Shown one piece after another: positions 51,374 to 59,379 of a stretch of DNA of 64,000 bases. A program made the position numbers and the translations under genes. Source of the stretch: SIG480 sp045537045 (GTDB taxonomy: Bacteria; Bacillota; Clostridia; Oscillospirales; JAAYXM01); NCBI GenBank assembly GCA_045537045.1, contig JAZSOS010000043.1, positions 77,467 to 141,466 on the forward strand. The letters are read 5' to 3'. Below the pieces are notes generated by a model. That model did not search any database and had not been told where the DNA came from. It saw only the letters and a list, made by a program, of their open reading frames with translations. Position 1 is the stretch's first letter, and each line of letters begins with the position of its first letter.

Positions 51374-51399
51374 AATTCACCCTCCTTAAATAAATATAG

Positions 51400-51440
51400 A
51401 GGCTGTGACGCAAAAACGCAGCTTCACAACCTCACATAAA
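51400..51440 (-). promoter_or_regulatory. Expression platform hairpin of the lysine riboswitch
   Basis: On the minus strand GAGGTTGTGA pairs with TCACAGCCTC around a long loop, followed by TATATTTATTT and the ribosome-binding site. Likely a terminator that forms when lysine is bound; the U-tract is weak, so control of translation is also possible. Confidence 0.6.
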
Positions 51441-51456
51441 ATTACGTAATCTTGAA

Positions 51457-51614
51457 GATAGCGCTCCACATCCGTGACAGTACGGTATATATTGTACACC
51501 GTCCCAGCAGTATTCTGTTTCAGGTAACAGGAAAACCGCTTCGGCATCAATCCCTTTCATTGTACAGTATTTCCTGAAAAAAGTACAGCTACTCTTGATT
51601 AATGCGCCTCTATC
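51457..51614 (-). promoter_or_regulatory. Lysine riboswitch (L-box) aptamer
   Basis: Minus-strand reading shows the conserved L-box pieces in order: GATAGAGGCGC at the 5' end, AAGAGTAG, TGAAAGGGATTGATGCCGAAG, CTGGGACGG, ACTGTCACGG, and GGAGCGCTATC closing the P1 helix with GATAG. Length of 158 bases matches the family. It controls the NhaC-type gene downstream. High lysine should reduce expression. Confidence 0.92.
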
Positions 51615-51639
51615 TTGCCTTTTGGCAAATATTAAGTAT

Positions 51640-51669
51640 ATGTTACCACGATAGCAGGGGGTATTTCAA
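51640..51669 (-). promoter_or_regulatory. Promoter of the riboswitch-transporter unit
   Basis: On the minus strand TTGAAA and TAACAT with an 18-base spacer, 25 bases before the aptamer. Confidence 0.5.
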
Positions 51670-51737
51670 TTGGCATAATATACAAAGTTTTGTCGAATTT
51701 TATTATAATATGTACAAAATACATTCAAGCATAAAAA

Positions 51738-51764
51738 TACCCGCGGGAATTCCGCGGGTAGCAG
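51738..51764 (-). terminator. Terminator of the ireB operon
   Basis: TACCCGCGG/CCGCGGGTA 9-bp stem with GAATT loop; TTTTTATG follows on the minus strand. Confidence 0.9.
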
Positions 51765-51773
51765 AGACGAAAC

Positions 51774-52073
51774 TTATGCGTCTTTAAGCGCGCGCTCAAG
51801 CCAGATTGCAGCAATGTCCATTGCCTGATAAAGTCCATCAGTTTCGGTTTTCTTTACTATTCTGTCTTTTGACTTTATCGTCGGGTCGGTAAGTTGAAGT
51901 TGAAGTGAAACCCGCGTTGCAAGCTCAATGTCATCTAAGTCCTTGGATTCGGTTATCTGAAGCATAATGATGTATTTGTCCGCCATACTGCCGTAGTAGA
52001 GAACCTTGTCTTTTCTTGTGAGTGCGCGTCCTTTGTATGTCAGTATCTTTTCTTCCTTTTTTGCTGATGCCAT
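51774..52073 (-). CDS. Conserved small protein of unknown function
   Basis: 99 residues, soluble, mixed charge: KEEKILTYKGRALTRKDKVL, YYGSMADKYIIMLQITESK, then a helix AMDIAAIWLERAL. I do not recognise a family. It is 35 bases downstream of ireB with AGGAGG before its ATG, so it is co-transcribed with that signalling regulator and may relate to it. Confidence 0.82.
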   Translation of the reverse strand: MASAKKEEKILTYKGRALTRKDKVLYYGSMADKYIIMLQITESKDLDDIELATRVSLQLQLTDPTIKSKDRIVKKTETDGLYQAMDIAAIWLERALKDA

Positions 52074-52108
52074 GGTTATCCTCCTGAATTTAAATCATAT
52101 CCGCGGTC

Positions 52109-52354
52109 TTAGTCCGATAAATAATGACGGACGAGCGTGTGGAGAAGCTCATCACGGTCAAGTTTGCGGACAAGACTGCGGGCATTGTTATGGTTTGTGA
52201 TGTATGTCGGATCTTCAGAAAGAATATACCCGACGATCTGACTGATAGGATTGTACCCTTTGCTTTTCAGTGCGTCATATATTTCCGTCAAGATGAATTT
52301 CATCTCATCGTCCTGATCTTTTTTTAAGACGAACTTTTGTGTATTGTCAAACAT
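52109..52354 (-). CDS. ireB: IreB family regulatory phosphoprotein (DUF965)
   Basis: 81-residue protein, entire length of the family. IreB is a substrate of the Ser/Thr kinase/phosphatase pair IreK/IreP in enterococci, phosphorylated on N-terminal threonines; a Thr is present at residue 5 (FDNTQKF). Signature: YDALKSKGYNPISQIVGYIL, SEDPTYITNHNNAR. AAGGAGGG precedes the ATG. Confidence 0.94.
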   Translation of the reverse strand: MFDNTQKFVLKKDQDDEMKFILTEIYDALKSKGYNPISQIVGYILSEDPTYITNHNNARSLVRKLDRDELLHTLVRHYLSD

Positions 52355-52384
52355 CTGTTCATCCCTCCTTGTCTCAATAATAAT

Positions 52385-52413
52385 ATTTTAATACATTTTT
52401 TCGCTTTTGTAAA
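52385..52413 (-). promoter_or_regulatory. Promoter of the ireB operon
   Basis: On the minus strand TTTACA, 17-base spacer, TAAAAT, 31 bases before the ireB start. Confidence 0.65.
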
Positions 52414-52566
52414 TAATAAAATATACTGTAAATGGGATTTTAAAAAAAAATTTTTCAGTGCGAAATTATCTGAATATAAATTTACCATATTTTCTAATAA
52501 ATTGCAAGAAAAATATAACTTTTCCGGAAACAATAAAAAAATGGAAAAATTTTTTCAAAATTTTGC

Positions 52567-52595
52567 TTGACATTTGGGAGAAAATTTAGTATACT
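52567..52595 (+). promoter_or_regulatory. Promoter of the tRNA cluster
   Basis: TTGACA (52567-52572), 17-base spacer, TATACT (52590-52595), 33 bases before tRNA-Val. The 52414-52566 stretch before it is very A+T-rich with nothing recognisable. Confidence 0.85.
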
Positions 52596-52628
52596 ATTAA
52601 AGTCGCGTGTGACTGGCGACAAAGTTGT

Positions 52629-52704
52629 GGGAGCATAGCTCAGCTGGGAGAGCATCTGCCTTACAAGCAGGGGGTCACAGGTTCGAGCCCTGTTGTTCCC
52701 ACCA
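52629..52704 (+). tRNA. tRNA-Val (anticodon TAC)
   Basis: Full cloverleaf: acceptor GGGAGCA/TGTTCCC, anticodon arm CTGCCTTACAAGCAG, T arm GGTTCGAGCCC; encoded ACCA 3' end. Confidence 0.97.
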
Positions 52705-52709
52705 CATAC

Positions 52710-52786
52710 GGCCCGGTAGTTCAGTTGGTTAGAACGCTAGCCTGTCACGCTAGAGGTCGTGGGTTCGAGCCCCATCCGGGTCGCCA
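52710..52786 (+). tRNA. tRNA-Asp (anticodon GTC)
   Basis: Acceptor GGCCCGG/CCGGGTC, anticodon arm CTAGCCTGTCACGCTAG, T arm GGGTTCGAGCCCC; encoded GCCA end. Confidence 0.97.
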
Positions 52787-52792
52787 GTCTTT

Positions 52793-52868
52793 GCCTCTGT
52801 AGCTCAGTCGGTAGAGCAGGGGACTGAAAATCCCCGTGTCGTTGGTTCGATTCCGACCGGAGGCACCA
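52793..52868 (+). tRNA. tRNA-Phe (anticodon GAA)
   Basis: Acceptor GCCTCTG/CGGAGGC, anticodon arm GGGGACTGAAAATCCCC, T loop GGTTCGATTCC; encoded ACCA end. Confidence 0.97.
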
Positions 52869-52871
52869 TAT

Positions 52872-52946
52872 GCGGGAGTGACTCAGTGGTAGAGTGTCAC
52901 CTTGCCAAGGTGAAAGTCGCGAGTTCGAATCTCGTCTTCCGCTCCA
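52872..52946 (+). tRNA. tRNA-Gly (anticodon GCC)
   Basis: Acceptor GCGGGAG/CTTCCGC (one G-T pair), anticodon arm TCACCTTGCCAAGGTGA, T arm GAGTTCGAATCTC; encoded TCCA end. Confidence 0.97.
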
Positions 52947-52951
52947 TCTTT

Positions 52952-52981
52952 TACGACAGGAGCACACGCGTTCCTGTCGTA
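52952..52981 (+). other. Hairpin between tRNA-Gly and tRNA-Cys
   Basis: TACGACAGGA pairs with TCCTGTCGTA (10 bp). No T-run follows, so it is more likely a processing or protective structure in the tRNA precursor than a terminator. Confidence 0.6.
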
Positions 52982-52989
52982 ACCTATAT

Positions 52990-53064
52990 GGCGCCATAGC
53001 CAAGTGGTAAGGCATGGGTCTGCAAAACCCTGATTCCCCAGTTCAAATCTGGGTGGCGCCTCCA
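52990..53064 (+). tRNA. tRNA-Cys (anticodon GCA)
   Basis: Acceptor GGCGCCA/TGGCGCC, anticodon arm GGGTCTGCAAAACCC, T arm CAGTTCAAATCTG; encoded TCCA end. Confidence 0.97.
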
Positions 53065-53070
53065 GTTTAG

Positions 53071-53108
53071 CCAGCAAATTCCTTGTTTTTAGGGGTTTGC
53101 TGGTTTTT
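53071..53108 (+). terminator. Terminator of the tRNA cluster
   Basis: CCAGCAAA (53071-53078) pairs with TTTGCTGG (53096-53103), then TTTTT. Confidence 0.85.
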
Positions 53109-53155
53109 CTTTTTGGCTCTTTGTCAATAGTTGGGGTAAAGTTAAAATGGAAATA

Positions 53156-53190
53156 GAAAAACAAGCACCGATTTTTTGTCGGTGCTTGTT
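53156..53190 (-). terminator. Terminator of metK
   Basis: AACAAGCACCGA/TCGGTGCTTGTT, 12-bp perfect stem; TTTTTC follows on the minus strand. Confidence 0.92.
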
Positions 53191-53202
53191 GCTGTTGAAA
53201 CG

Positions 53203-54384
53203 TTATTTGATGTATGCAGAAAGTTTATTCGCCATATCAGTTTTTTCCCACGGAAGGGAAATGTCTGTTCTTCCGAAATGTCCGTATGAAGCAGTTGCTT
53301 TGTAAATTGGACGGCGCAGGTCAAATTGTTCAATGATCTTAACCGGACGCATATCGAAGTTTTCGAGAACAATTTTTGCAAGCTTATCATCCTCGACAGC
53401 TCCCGTTCCAAAAGTATCAACGAACACCGAAACTGGATTTGCAACGCCGATGGCATATGCAAGTTCTATTTCGCAACGTTCAGCGAGGTTGGCTGCAACG
53501 ATATTTTTAGCAATGTACCTTGCCATATATGCTGCACTTCGGTCAACCTTTGTGGGGTCTTTTCCTGAAAAAGCACCGCCGCCATGGCGTGCAAAACCGC
53601 CATAAGTATCAACGATTATCTTTCTTCCGGTAAGGCCTGAATCTCCTTGAGGCCCTCCAATGACGAATCTTCCGGTAGGATTTATAAGAAACTTTGTATT
53701 ACTGTCGATAAGGTTTTCGGGCATAACAGGTAAAATGACACTTTTTGTTACTGCATCACGGAGTGCATCAAGGGATACTGTATCATAGTGCTGAGTTGAT
53801 ACGACGACCGTATCACAGCGCACAACCTTGTTTCCTTCGTATTCAAAGGTGACCTGAGCTTTGCCGTCCGGACAAAGAAAATCCAGTTCACCGGATTTTC
53901 TGACGTCGGCAAGGCGCTTTGTAAGCTTGTGTGCATACGTGATAGGCGCGGGCATAAGTTCGGATGTTTCGTTACAAGCATAACCGAACATCATTCCTTG
54001 GTCTCCTGCGCCAATTTTGTCTGCGATATCACCTGAATCGCCTTTAAACTCATAAGAGTTGTCAACGCCAAGTGCGATATCTGCGGATTGTTCATCGATA
54101 GAAGTCAAAACTGCACAAGTGCGCGCGTCAAAACCTATTGCGGGATTATTGTATCCTATATCCTCAATTGTTTTTCTGACAGTAGAGGGGATATCTACAT
54201 AACAGTTAGTGGATATTTCACCCATAACAAGTGCCATTCCTGTTGTTACGATTGTTTCGCACGCAACACGCGCGTTTTTATCATTTGCAATAATAGCATC
54301 AAGAATCGAATCTGAGATTTGGTCGCAAACCTTATCCGGATGTCCTTCGGTTACTGATTCGGATGTAAATTTGTATTTAGCCAT
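53203..54384 (-). CDS. metK: S-adenosylmethionine synthetase
   Basis: Forms S-adenosylmethionine from methionine and ATP, supplying the many methyltransferases and radical SAM enzymes in this window. The 393-residue protein has VTEGHPDKVCDQISD, GAGDQGMMFGYA, and GGGAFSGKDPTKVDRSAAY. ATG 54384 has GGAGAATATAAAT upstream; the frame before it is leader. No SAM riboswitch is seen. Confidence 0.97.
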   Translation of the reverse strand: MAKYKFTSESVTEGHPDKVCDQISDSILDAIIANDKNARVACETIVTTGMALVMGEISTNCYVDIPSTVRKTIEDIGYNNPAIGFDARTCAVLTSIDEQSADIALGVDNSYEFKGDSGDIADKIGAGDQGMMFGYACNETSELMPAPITYAHKLTKRLADVRKSGELDFLCPDGKAQVTFEYEGNKVVRCDTVVVSTQHYDTVSLDALRDAVTKSVILPVMPENLIDSNTKFLINPTGRFVIGGPQGDSGLTGRKIIVDTYGGFARHGGGAFSGKDPTKVDRSAAYMARYIAKNIVAANLAERCEIELAYAIGVANPVSVFVDTFGTGAVEDDKLAKIVLENFDMRPVKIIEQFDLRRPIYKATASYGHFGRTDISLPWEKTDMANKLSAYIK

Positions 54385-54424
54385 ATTTATATTCTCCAAA
54401 CTGTATAATGATTTCATATTATTA

Positions 54425-54453
54425 ATAATAACAAAAAATGGTGCAAAATGCAA
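54425..54453 (-). promoter_or_regulatory. Promoter of metK
   Basis: On the minus strand TTGCAT, 17-base spacer, TATTAT, 40 bases before the start codon. Confidence 0.6.
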
Positions 54454-54514
54454 CATTTTTTGGCTTTTATTTTTCAGAAAGAATTTTTTTTACAAATCAT
54501 TAACAACAGTGATA

Positions 54515-54543
54515 TAGACAATCTTGTGTTTTGGAGTTATAAT
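54515..54543 (+). promoter_or_regulatory. Promoter of htpG
   Basis: TAGACA (54515-54520), 17-base spacer, TATAAT (54538-54543). No CIRCE or CtsR site is visible. Confidence 0.6.
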
Positions 54544-54580
54544 ATGTAATATAATTACAAATAAAACCGAGGTAAATGAA

Positions 54581-56473
54581 ATGGCAAAAAAGCAATTTAA
54601 AACCGAATCTAAAAAGCTCCTTGATATGATGGTCAACTCCATTTATACCAATAAAGAGATTTTTTTGCGGGAGCTTATTTCAAATGCAAGTGATGCTATT
54701 GACAAGTTATATTTTCGTTCTCTTACGGACGATACGGTTACACTAAAGCAAAATGACTATGAGATACGCATCGCAGTTGATAAAGAAGCAAGGACACTTG
54801 CGATATCTGATAACGGATGCGGGATGACACAAGCGGAACTTGAAAATAATCTCGGAACGATTGCAAAAAGTGGTTCGTTTGATTTTAAAAATGATCCGCA
54901 AAACAGCAATGGTGAGAAGATAGATATTATCGGACAGTTTGGTGTGGGATTTTATTCTGCATTTATGGTTGCTGATAAAATAACAGTAACCAGCCGCGCT
55001 TATGGTGCAGACGTTGCTTATTGCTGGGAATCTTCGGGTGCGGATGGGTATACCGTAAATGAATGTAATAAGGAATCTTTCGGTACAGTAATTGTTCTTC
55101 ACATAAAAGCTGATACTGAGGATGAGAAGTATAGTGAATATCTTGAAGCTTACAAACTTCGTTCGCTCGTAAAAAAGTATAGTGATTATATCCGTTATCC
55201 CATACGTATGCTTGTTGAGAACAGCAAGCTTAAAGAGGGCACAGAAAATGAGTATGAAACTGTGAAAGAGGACGAAACGCTCAATAGTATGATTCCCATT
55301 TGGAAAAAATCAGCTTCTGAGGTAACCGACCAAGAATATGCGGTTTTCTACAAAGATAAGTTTTTTGATTTTGAAGATCCTATTCGTATTATCCGTCAAA
55401 AGACTGAGGGAACGGCGAATTTTGAAGCGCTTATGTTTATTCCCGCTCACGCTCCTTTTGATTACTACAGTAAGGATTTTGAAAAAGGTCTTCAGCTGTA
55501 TTCGAGTGGCGTTCTTATTATGGATAAGTGCAAGGACTTGCTTCCTGATTATTTTAGTTTTGTTCGCGGACTTGTTGATAGTTCTGATTTATCCCTCAAT
55601 ATTTCAAGAGAAATGCTTCAGCATGATCGTCAGCTTCGTGTGATTGCAAAGGCTCTTGAAAAGAAAATTGCAAGCGAACTTTCAAAAATGCTTTCTTCTG
55701 ATCGTGAGGAATATGAAAAGTTTTTCAAGGCATTTGGTGCTCAGCTTAAGTGGGGCGTGTATGAAGGCTACGGCAGAAACAAAGAACTTCTGCAGGATCT
55801 TATCATGTTCAAATCATCAGTTGAAGATAAGTATGTGACGCTCAAAGAGTATGTAGACCGGATGGGTGAAGCGCAAAAAGCGATTTATTACGCGTCAGGT
55901 GAGACTGAAGCGCGGATTGCCTTGCTTCCGCAGGTGGAAAGTTTTGTGAACCATGGTTTTGAGGTTCTTTACTTAACCGAAGATATAGATGAATTTGCAA
56001 TTTCAATGCTCTCAAAATACGCAGACAAAGAATTTGTAAACGTTTGTAACGAAAACCTTGATCTTTCAACAGAGGAAGAGAAAGAAACCCTTAAGAGCGA
56101 AAATGAGAAGGCAGAGGAGATGTTCGCATTTATTAAGGAAAGTCTTGGGGATCGTGTAAGTGCTGTTCGTTTTACAAATACAATTGGTTCGCATGCAGTT
56201 TGTCTTGCAAACGAGGGAATGCTTTCTCTTGGCATGGAAAAGGTTTTGAATAAAATGCCGGGTGCGGCGGAAAAGGCGATGAAAGCAGAGATTGTTTTGG
56301 AAATAAACTTTAAGCATCCGATAGCAGCAAAGCTTTCTGAATTATTTGAAAAAGATAAAGAAAAGCTTGTATCATACAGCAAAATTCTTTTTGCTAATGC
56401 AAGACTTATCAGCGGTCTTGAGATTGATAACCCGGCAGAACTTGGCGAACTTATCTGCAACCTTATGATTTAA
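54581..56473 (+). CDS. htpG: Molecular chaperone HtpG (Hsp90)
   Basis: ATP-dependent Hsp90-family chaperone. The 630-residue protein has the GHKL ATPase motifs IFLRELISNASDAIDKL, AISDNGCGM, IIGQFGVGFYSAFMVAD, followed by the middle domain (GVYEGYGRNKELLQDL) and the C-terminal dimerisation domain. ATG 54581 has GAGG upstream; codons before it are leader. It is followed after 24 bases by yhbY. Confidence 0.97.
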   Translation: MAKKQFKTESKKLLDMMVNSIYTNKEIFLRELISNASDAIDKLYFRSLTDDTVTLKQNDYEIRIAVDKEARTLAISDNGCGMTQAELENNLGTIAKSGSFDFKNDPQNSNGEKIDIIGQFGVGFYSAFMVADKITVTSRAYGADVAYCWESSGADGYTVNECNKESFGTVIVLHIKADTEDEKYSEYLEAYKLRSLVKKYSDYIRYPIRMLVENSKLKEGTENEYETVKEDETLNSMIPIWKKSASEVTDQEYAVFYKDKFFDFEDPIRIIRQKTEGTANFEALMFIPAHAPFDYYSKDFEKGLQLYSSGVLIMDKCKDLLPDYFSFVRGLVDSSDLSLNISREMLQHDRQLRVIAKALEKKIASELSKMLSSDREEYEKFFKAFGAQLKWGVYEGYGRNKELLQDLIMFKSSVEDKYVTLKEYVDRMGEAQKAIYYASGETEARIALLPQVESFVNHGFEVLYLTEDIDEFAISMLSKYADKEFVNVCNENLDLSTEEEKETLKSENEKAEEMFAFIKESLGDRVSAVRFTNTIGSHAVCLANEGMLSLGMEKVLNKMPGAAEKAMKAEIVLEINFKHPIAAKLSELFEKDKEKLVSYSKILFANARLISGLEIDNPAELGELICNLMI

Positions 56474-56497
56474 CAATAAAAAGGAAGAGTGTGAATT

Positions 56498-56791
56498 ATG
56501 ACAGGAAAACAGCGTGCTTATTTAAGAGCCATTGCAAATGGCATTGATGCGAAATATCAAATTGGTAAGGATGGCATCGATGATGAAACAATAAGGATGG
56601 TTGATCTTGCTCTTGAGGCAAATGAGATTATAAAAATAAAAATACTTGAAAACTCTTTGCTAGACACAAGAAGTGTAAGTGATGTGCTTTGTGAACATAC
56701 GGGCGCATATCCGGTACAATGTATTGGTAATAAAGTGGTTCTGTATCGCGAATCTCAAAAAAATAAAGTTATAGTTATTCCTCGAAAATGA
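56498..56791 (+). CDS. yhbY: YhbY family RNA-binding protein
   Basis: 97-residue CRS1/YhbY (CRM) domain: MTGKQRAYLRAIANGIDAKY, QIGKDGID, and the GNKVVLYRES end. Binds pre-50S particles. The stop overlaps the start of the radical SAM gene (ATGATAG). Confidence 0.92.
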   Translation: MTGKQRAYLRAIANGIDAKYQIGKDGIDDETIRMVDLALEANEIIKIKILENSLLDTRSVSDVLCEHTGAYPVQCIGNKVVLYRESQKNKVIVIPRK

Positions 56792-57705
56792 TAGTTGAAA
56801 ACAAAAAAGTTTCAAAAGAACTACTATCATCTTGTGAATTATGTCCGCGGAAATGTCGCGCAGACAGAATCAGAGGAGAAACAGGCTTTTGTGGCGCCGG
56901 AACAAGAGCAAAAATCTCTCGCGTTGCATTGCATATGTGGGAAGAACCGTGTGTTTCGGGGAAAAACGGTTCGGGAACTGTGTTTTTTTCCGGTTGTAAT
57001 ATGAAATGTGTTTATTGCCAGAACTATGTTATCAGCACGGAATGCAGAGGAGATTTGGTTACAGAAAATGAACTTGCAGAAAACTTTCTTATGCTTAAGG
57101 AACAAGGTGCAAATAATATAAATCTTGTAACTCCTACACATTATGTGCCTCAGATAATATCTTCGCTTGATATTGCTAAATCAAAAGGTTTGGACATCCC
57201 TGTGATATATAATTCGGGTGGGTATGAGAGTGTTGAAACTATAAAACTTCTTCGTGGATATATTGATGTATATATGCCGGATTTTAAGTATTTCTCCGAT
57301 AAATATGCTGTTGAATATTCTTGTGCACCAAACTATTTTAATGTTACAAGAATAGCAATAGATGAAATGTTTCAGCAAGTAGGTTCACCTGTTTTTGATA
57401 ATCGTGGGATAATAAAACGAGGGGTTATTGTCAGACACATGATGCTTCCCGGGCTTTTGTTTGATACAAAGAAAATTCTTGATTACTTATATTCGACGTA
57501 CGGAGATAGTATTTATATAAGTCTTATGAGCCAGTACACTCCAATGCCAAATGTTAGTGAGGATCTCCGATTGAACTCAAGGGTAAAAGAATCACATTAT
57601 CAAGCAATGGTTGATTATTGTCTTGATCGTGAAATTAAAAATGTATTTATACAAGATATATCTTCTTCTGTGCAAGATTTCATTCCTGATTTTAAAGTGA
57701 AGTAG
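56788..57705 (+). CDS. Radical SAM protein, PflA-like (COG1313 type)
   Basis: 305 residues. N-terminal CELCPRKCRADRIRGETGFC and the radical-SAM triad CNMKCVYCQN. It belongs to the group often called 'putative pyruvate formate-lyase activating enzyme', but a dedicated pflA exists at 6627-7367, so this is probably for a different substrate. It is coupled to yhbY by a 4-base overlap. Confidence 0.88.
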   Translation: MIVENKKVSKELLSSCELCPRKCRADRIRGETGFCGAGTRAKISRVALHMWEEPCVSGKNGSGTVFFSGCNMKCVYCQNYVISTECRGDLVTENELAENFLMLKEQGANNINLVTPTHYVPQIISSLDIAKSKGLDIPVIYNSGGYESVETIKLLRGYIDVYMPDFKYFSDKYAVEYSCAPNYFNVTRIAIDEMFQQVGSPVFDNRGIIKRGVIVRHMMLPGLLFDTKKILDYLYSTYGDSIYISLMSQYTPMPNVSEDLRLNSRVKESHYQAMVDYCLDREIKNVFIQDISSSVQDFIPDFKVK

Positions 57706-57755
57706 AAAAATACAAAAACATGATCTGAAAACACAGACCATGTTTTTGTATTTTT
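57706..57755. terminator. Bidirectional terminator between radical SAM gene and ldh
   Basis: AAAAATACAAAAACATG.TCTG pairs with CAGA.CATGTTTTTGTATTTTT, a stem of about 20 bp flanked by A and T runs. Confidence 0.92.
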
Positions 57756-57762
57756 TAAAAAA

Positions 57763-58707
57763 TTACTTACATTCATTAAGCACTGCTTTACAAGCTTCCG
57801 CTGACTTACGGAAAAGCGCAAGTTCTTCGTCTGTAATATTGGGAAGAAGAACTTTCTTTGCTCCGCTTGAGCCGATAATTGTCGGCAGAGAAAGCGCAAC
57901 ATCACTTACTCCAAACTCACCGTTAAGAACAGTGCTTACGGTACGAATTGTATCGCTGTCGCGCATAAGAGAATCAACAAGGGTTGCAACACAAACAGCA
58001 ACTCCATAGTAGGTCGCACCTTTGCGCTTAATAATCTCAGCACCACCTGTTTTAACCTGCTCAAGTACATTGAGCTTGACATCGTCTGTTAATGCAATTC
58101 CATTTGTTTTGCAATAATCTTCGATCTCAATTCCTGCAATGTGCGTATTACTCCAAACCGGAACCTGCGAATCTCCGTGTTCACCGATTATATAACCGTG
58201 AATGTTTGTACAGTCAATACCGGTTATTGAAGCAAGCGAACTTCTGAAACGTATTGTATCAAGAGTTGTACCGCTTCCGAGAACCATTCCGTTAGGAAGT
58301 CCTGTCCACTTCTGAATCATATACGTAAGTATATCAACGGGGTTGGCTACAACGAGAATAATACCGCCATTATAATATTTCATAATGTTTGCGGTTATAT
58401 CCTTTGCAATTGCAGTGTTCTTTTTTGCAAGATCAAGCCGCGTCTCGCCAACTTTTCTGTTTGCTCCTGCAGTAACGACAATAACATTGCAATCCTTAAC
58501 GCAAGAATAATCTCCTGCATATACGTCCATCGAACCTAAAAAGGGAAGGCCGTGGGCGATGTCTGCAGCTTCGCCGATAGCCTTATCGGCATTAACGTCG
58601 ATGAGAACAAGCTCGGAACAAATTTTTTTAAGCGCAATTGCATAAGCAGATGCTGCGCCTACAAATCCCGCCCCAATTATTGCCACCTTAGACTTTTTCT
58701 TTTTCAT
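57763..58707 (-). CDS. ldh: L-lactate/malate dehydrogenase family protein
   Basis: 314 residues: NAD motif VAIIGAGFVGAASAYA, the mobile loop GANRKVGETRLDL, NPVDILTYM, and the catalytic histidine in GEHGDSQVPVWS. By overall sequence it would be called L-lactate dehydrogenase. However, the position that is Gln102 in Bacillus LDH is Arg84 here (codon AGA); arginine there is the malate-dehydrogenase residue. The neighbouring loop residues (GETRLDL) remain LDH-like. So pyruvate/lactate is the default annotation, but oxaloacetate/malate or another 2-oxo acid is possible. See findings. Confidence 0.88.
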   Translation of the reverse strand: MKKKKSKVAIIGAGFVGAASAYAIALKKICSELVLIDVNADKAIGEAADIAHGLPFLGSMDVYAGDYSCVKDCNVIVVTAGANRKVGETRLDLAKKNTAIAKDITANIMKYYNGGIILVVANPVDILTYMIQKWTGLPNGMVLGSGTTLDTIRFRSSLASITGIDCTNIHGYIIGEHGDSQVPVWSNTHIAGIEIEDYCKTNGIALTDDVKLNVLEQVKTGGAEIIKRKGATYYGVAVCVATLVDSLMRDSDTIRTVSTVLNGEFGVSDVALSLPTIIGSSGAKKVLLPNITDEELALFRKSAEACKAVLNECK

Positions 58708-58767
58708 ATTAATACCTCAAAAAAGCTTTTACGTGATGTATATAGTATTACCCGAAAATAAAAAATA

Positions 58768-59121
58768 TTACACCTTGGACTTAGCAAGATCTGCAAGTTT
58801 TGCGAATGCTGCAGGATCGTTGTGAGCAATGTCGGCAAGCATCTTACGGTTGATGTCGACGTTTGCTTTTTTAAGTCCGTTCATAAAACGGGAATAATTC
58901 ATACCGTTCATCTTTGCAGCAGCAGAAATTCTGGTAATCCAAAGACGACGAAAATCACGCTTTTTGCGCTTACGTCCGACATAAGCGTATGTGAGGGATT
59001 TCATGACAGCCTGGTTAGCCATCTTAAAGTGTTTGGATTTTGCGCCCCAATAGCCCTTTGCGAGCTTCAATATCTTTTTTCTTCTTTTGCGCGTCATCAT
59101 TGCGCCTTTAACTCTAGCCAT
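58768..59121 (-). CDS. rplT: 50S ribosomal protein L20
   Basis: 117 residues, MARVKGAMMTRKRRKKILKL, complete. Last gene of the infC-rpmI-rplT operon; L20 usually represses this operon by binding its leader. AGGAGG precedes the ATG. Confidence 0.98.
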   Translation of the reverse strand: MARVKGAMMTRKRRKKILKLAKGYWGAKSKHFKMANQAVMKSLTYAYVGRKRKKRDFRRLWITRISAAAKMNGMNYSRFMNGLKKANVDINRKMLADIAHNDPAAFAKLADLAKSKV

Positions 59122-59153
59122 TTCAAATAGCCTCCTGTTTCGTAAAGTGAATT

Positions 59154-59351
59154 TTAATTATAGGGAACTAAACGCTTAAGTGTTGCTTCGTTTGCCGGAG
59201 AAGCATACGCAGCTTGGCGAAGACCTCTCTTAAGCTTTGTGCTCTTTTTGTTCAAGATGTGACGTCTGTTTGCGCGGTTAATTTTAACCTTGCCGTTCTT
59301 TGTAACCTTGAAACGCTTTGAAGCACCGCTGTGTGTTTTGATTTTAGGCAT
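59154..59351 (-). CDS. rpmI: 50S ribosomal protein L35
   Basis: 65 residues, MPKIKTHSGASKRFKVTKNG, complete. Between infC and rplT as usual. GAGGAG precedes the ATG. Confidence 0.98.
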   Translation of the reverse strand: MPKIKTHSGASKRFKVTKNGKVKINRANRRHILNKKSTKLKRGLRQAAYASPANEATLKRLVPYN

Positions 59352-59379
59352 TTTTATTTCTCCTCTCGTAAATTAGTTA

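Noticed and set aside
52737..53164. Short minus-strand frames across the tRNA cluster
   Set aside because: They are antisense to tRNA genes; typical false frames.
54385..54524. SAM riboswitch upstream of metK
   Set aside because: Only about 140 A+T-rich bases between metK and htpG, with promoters and no S-box conserved pieces.
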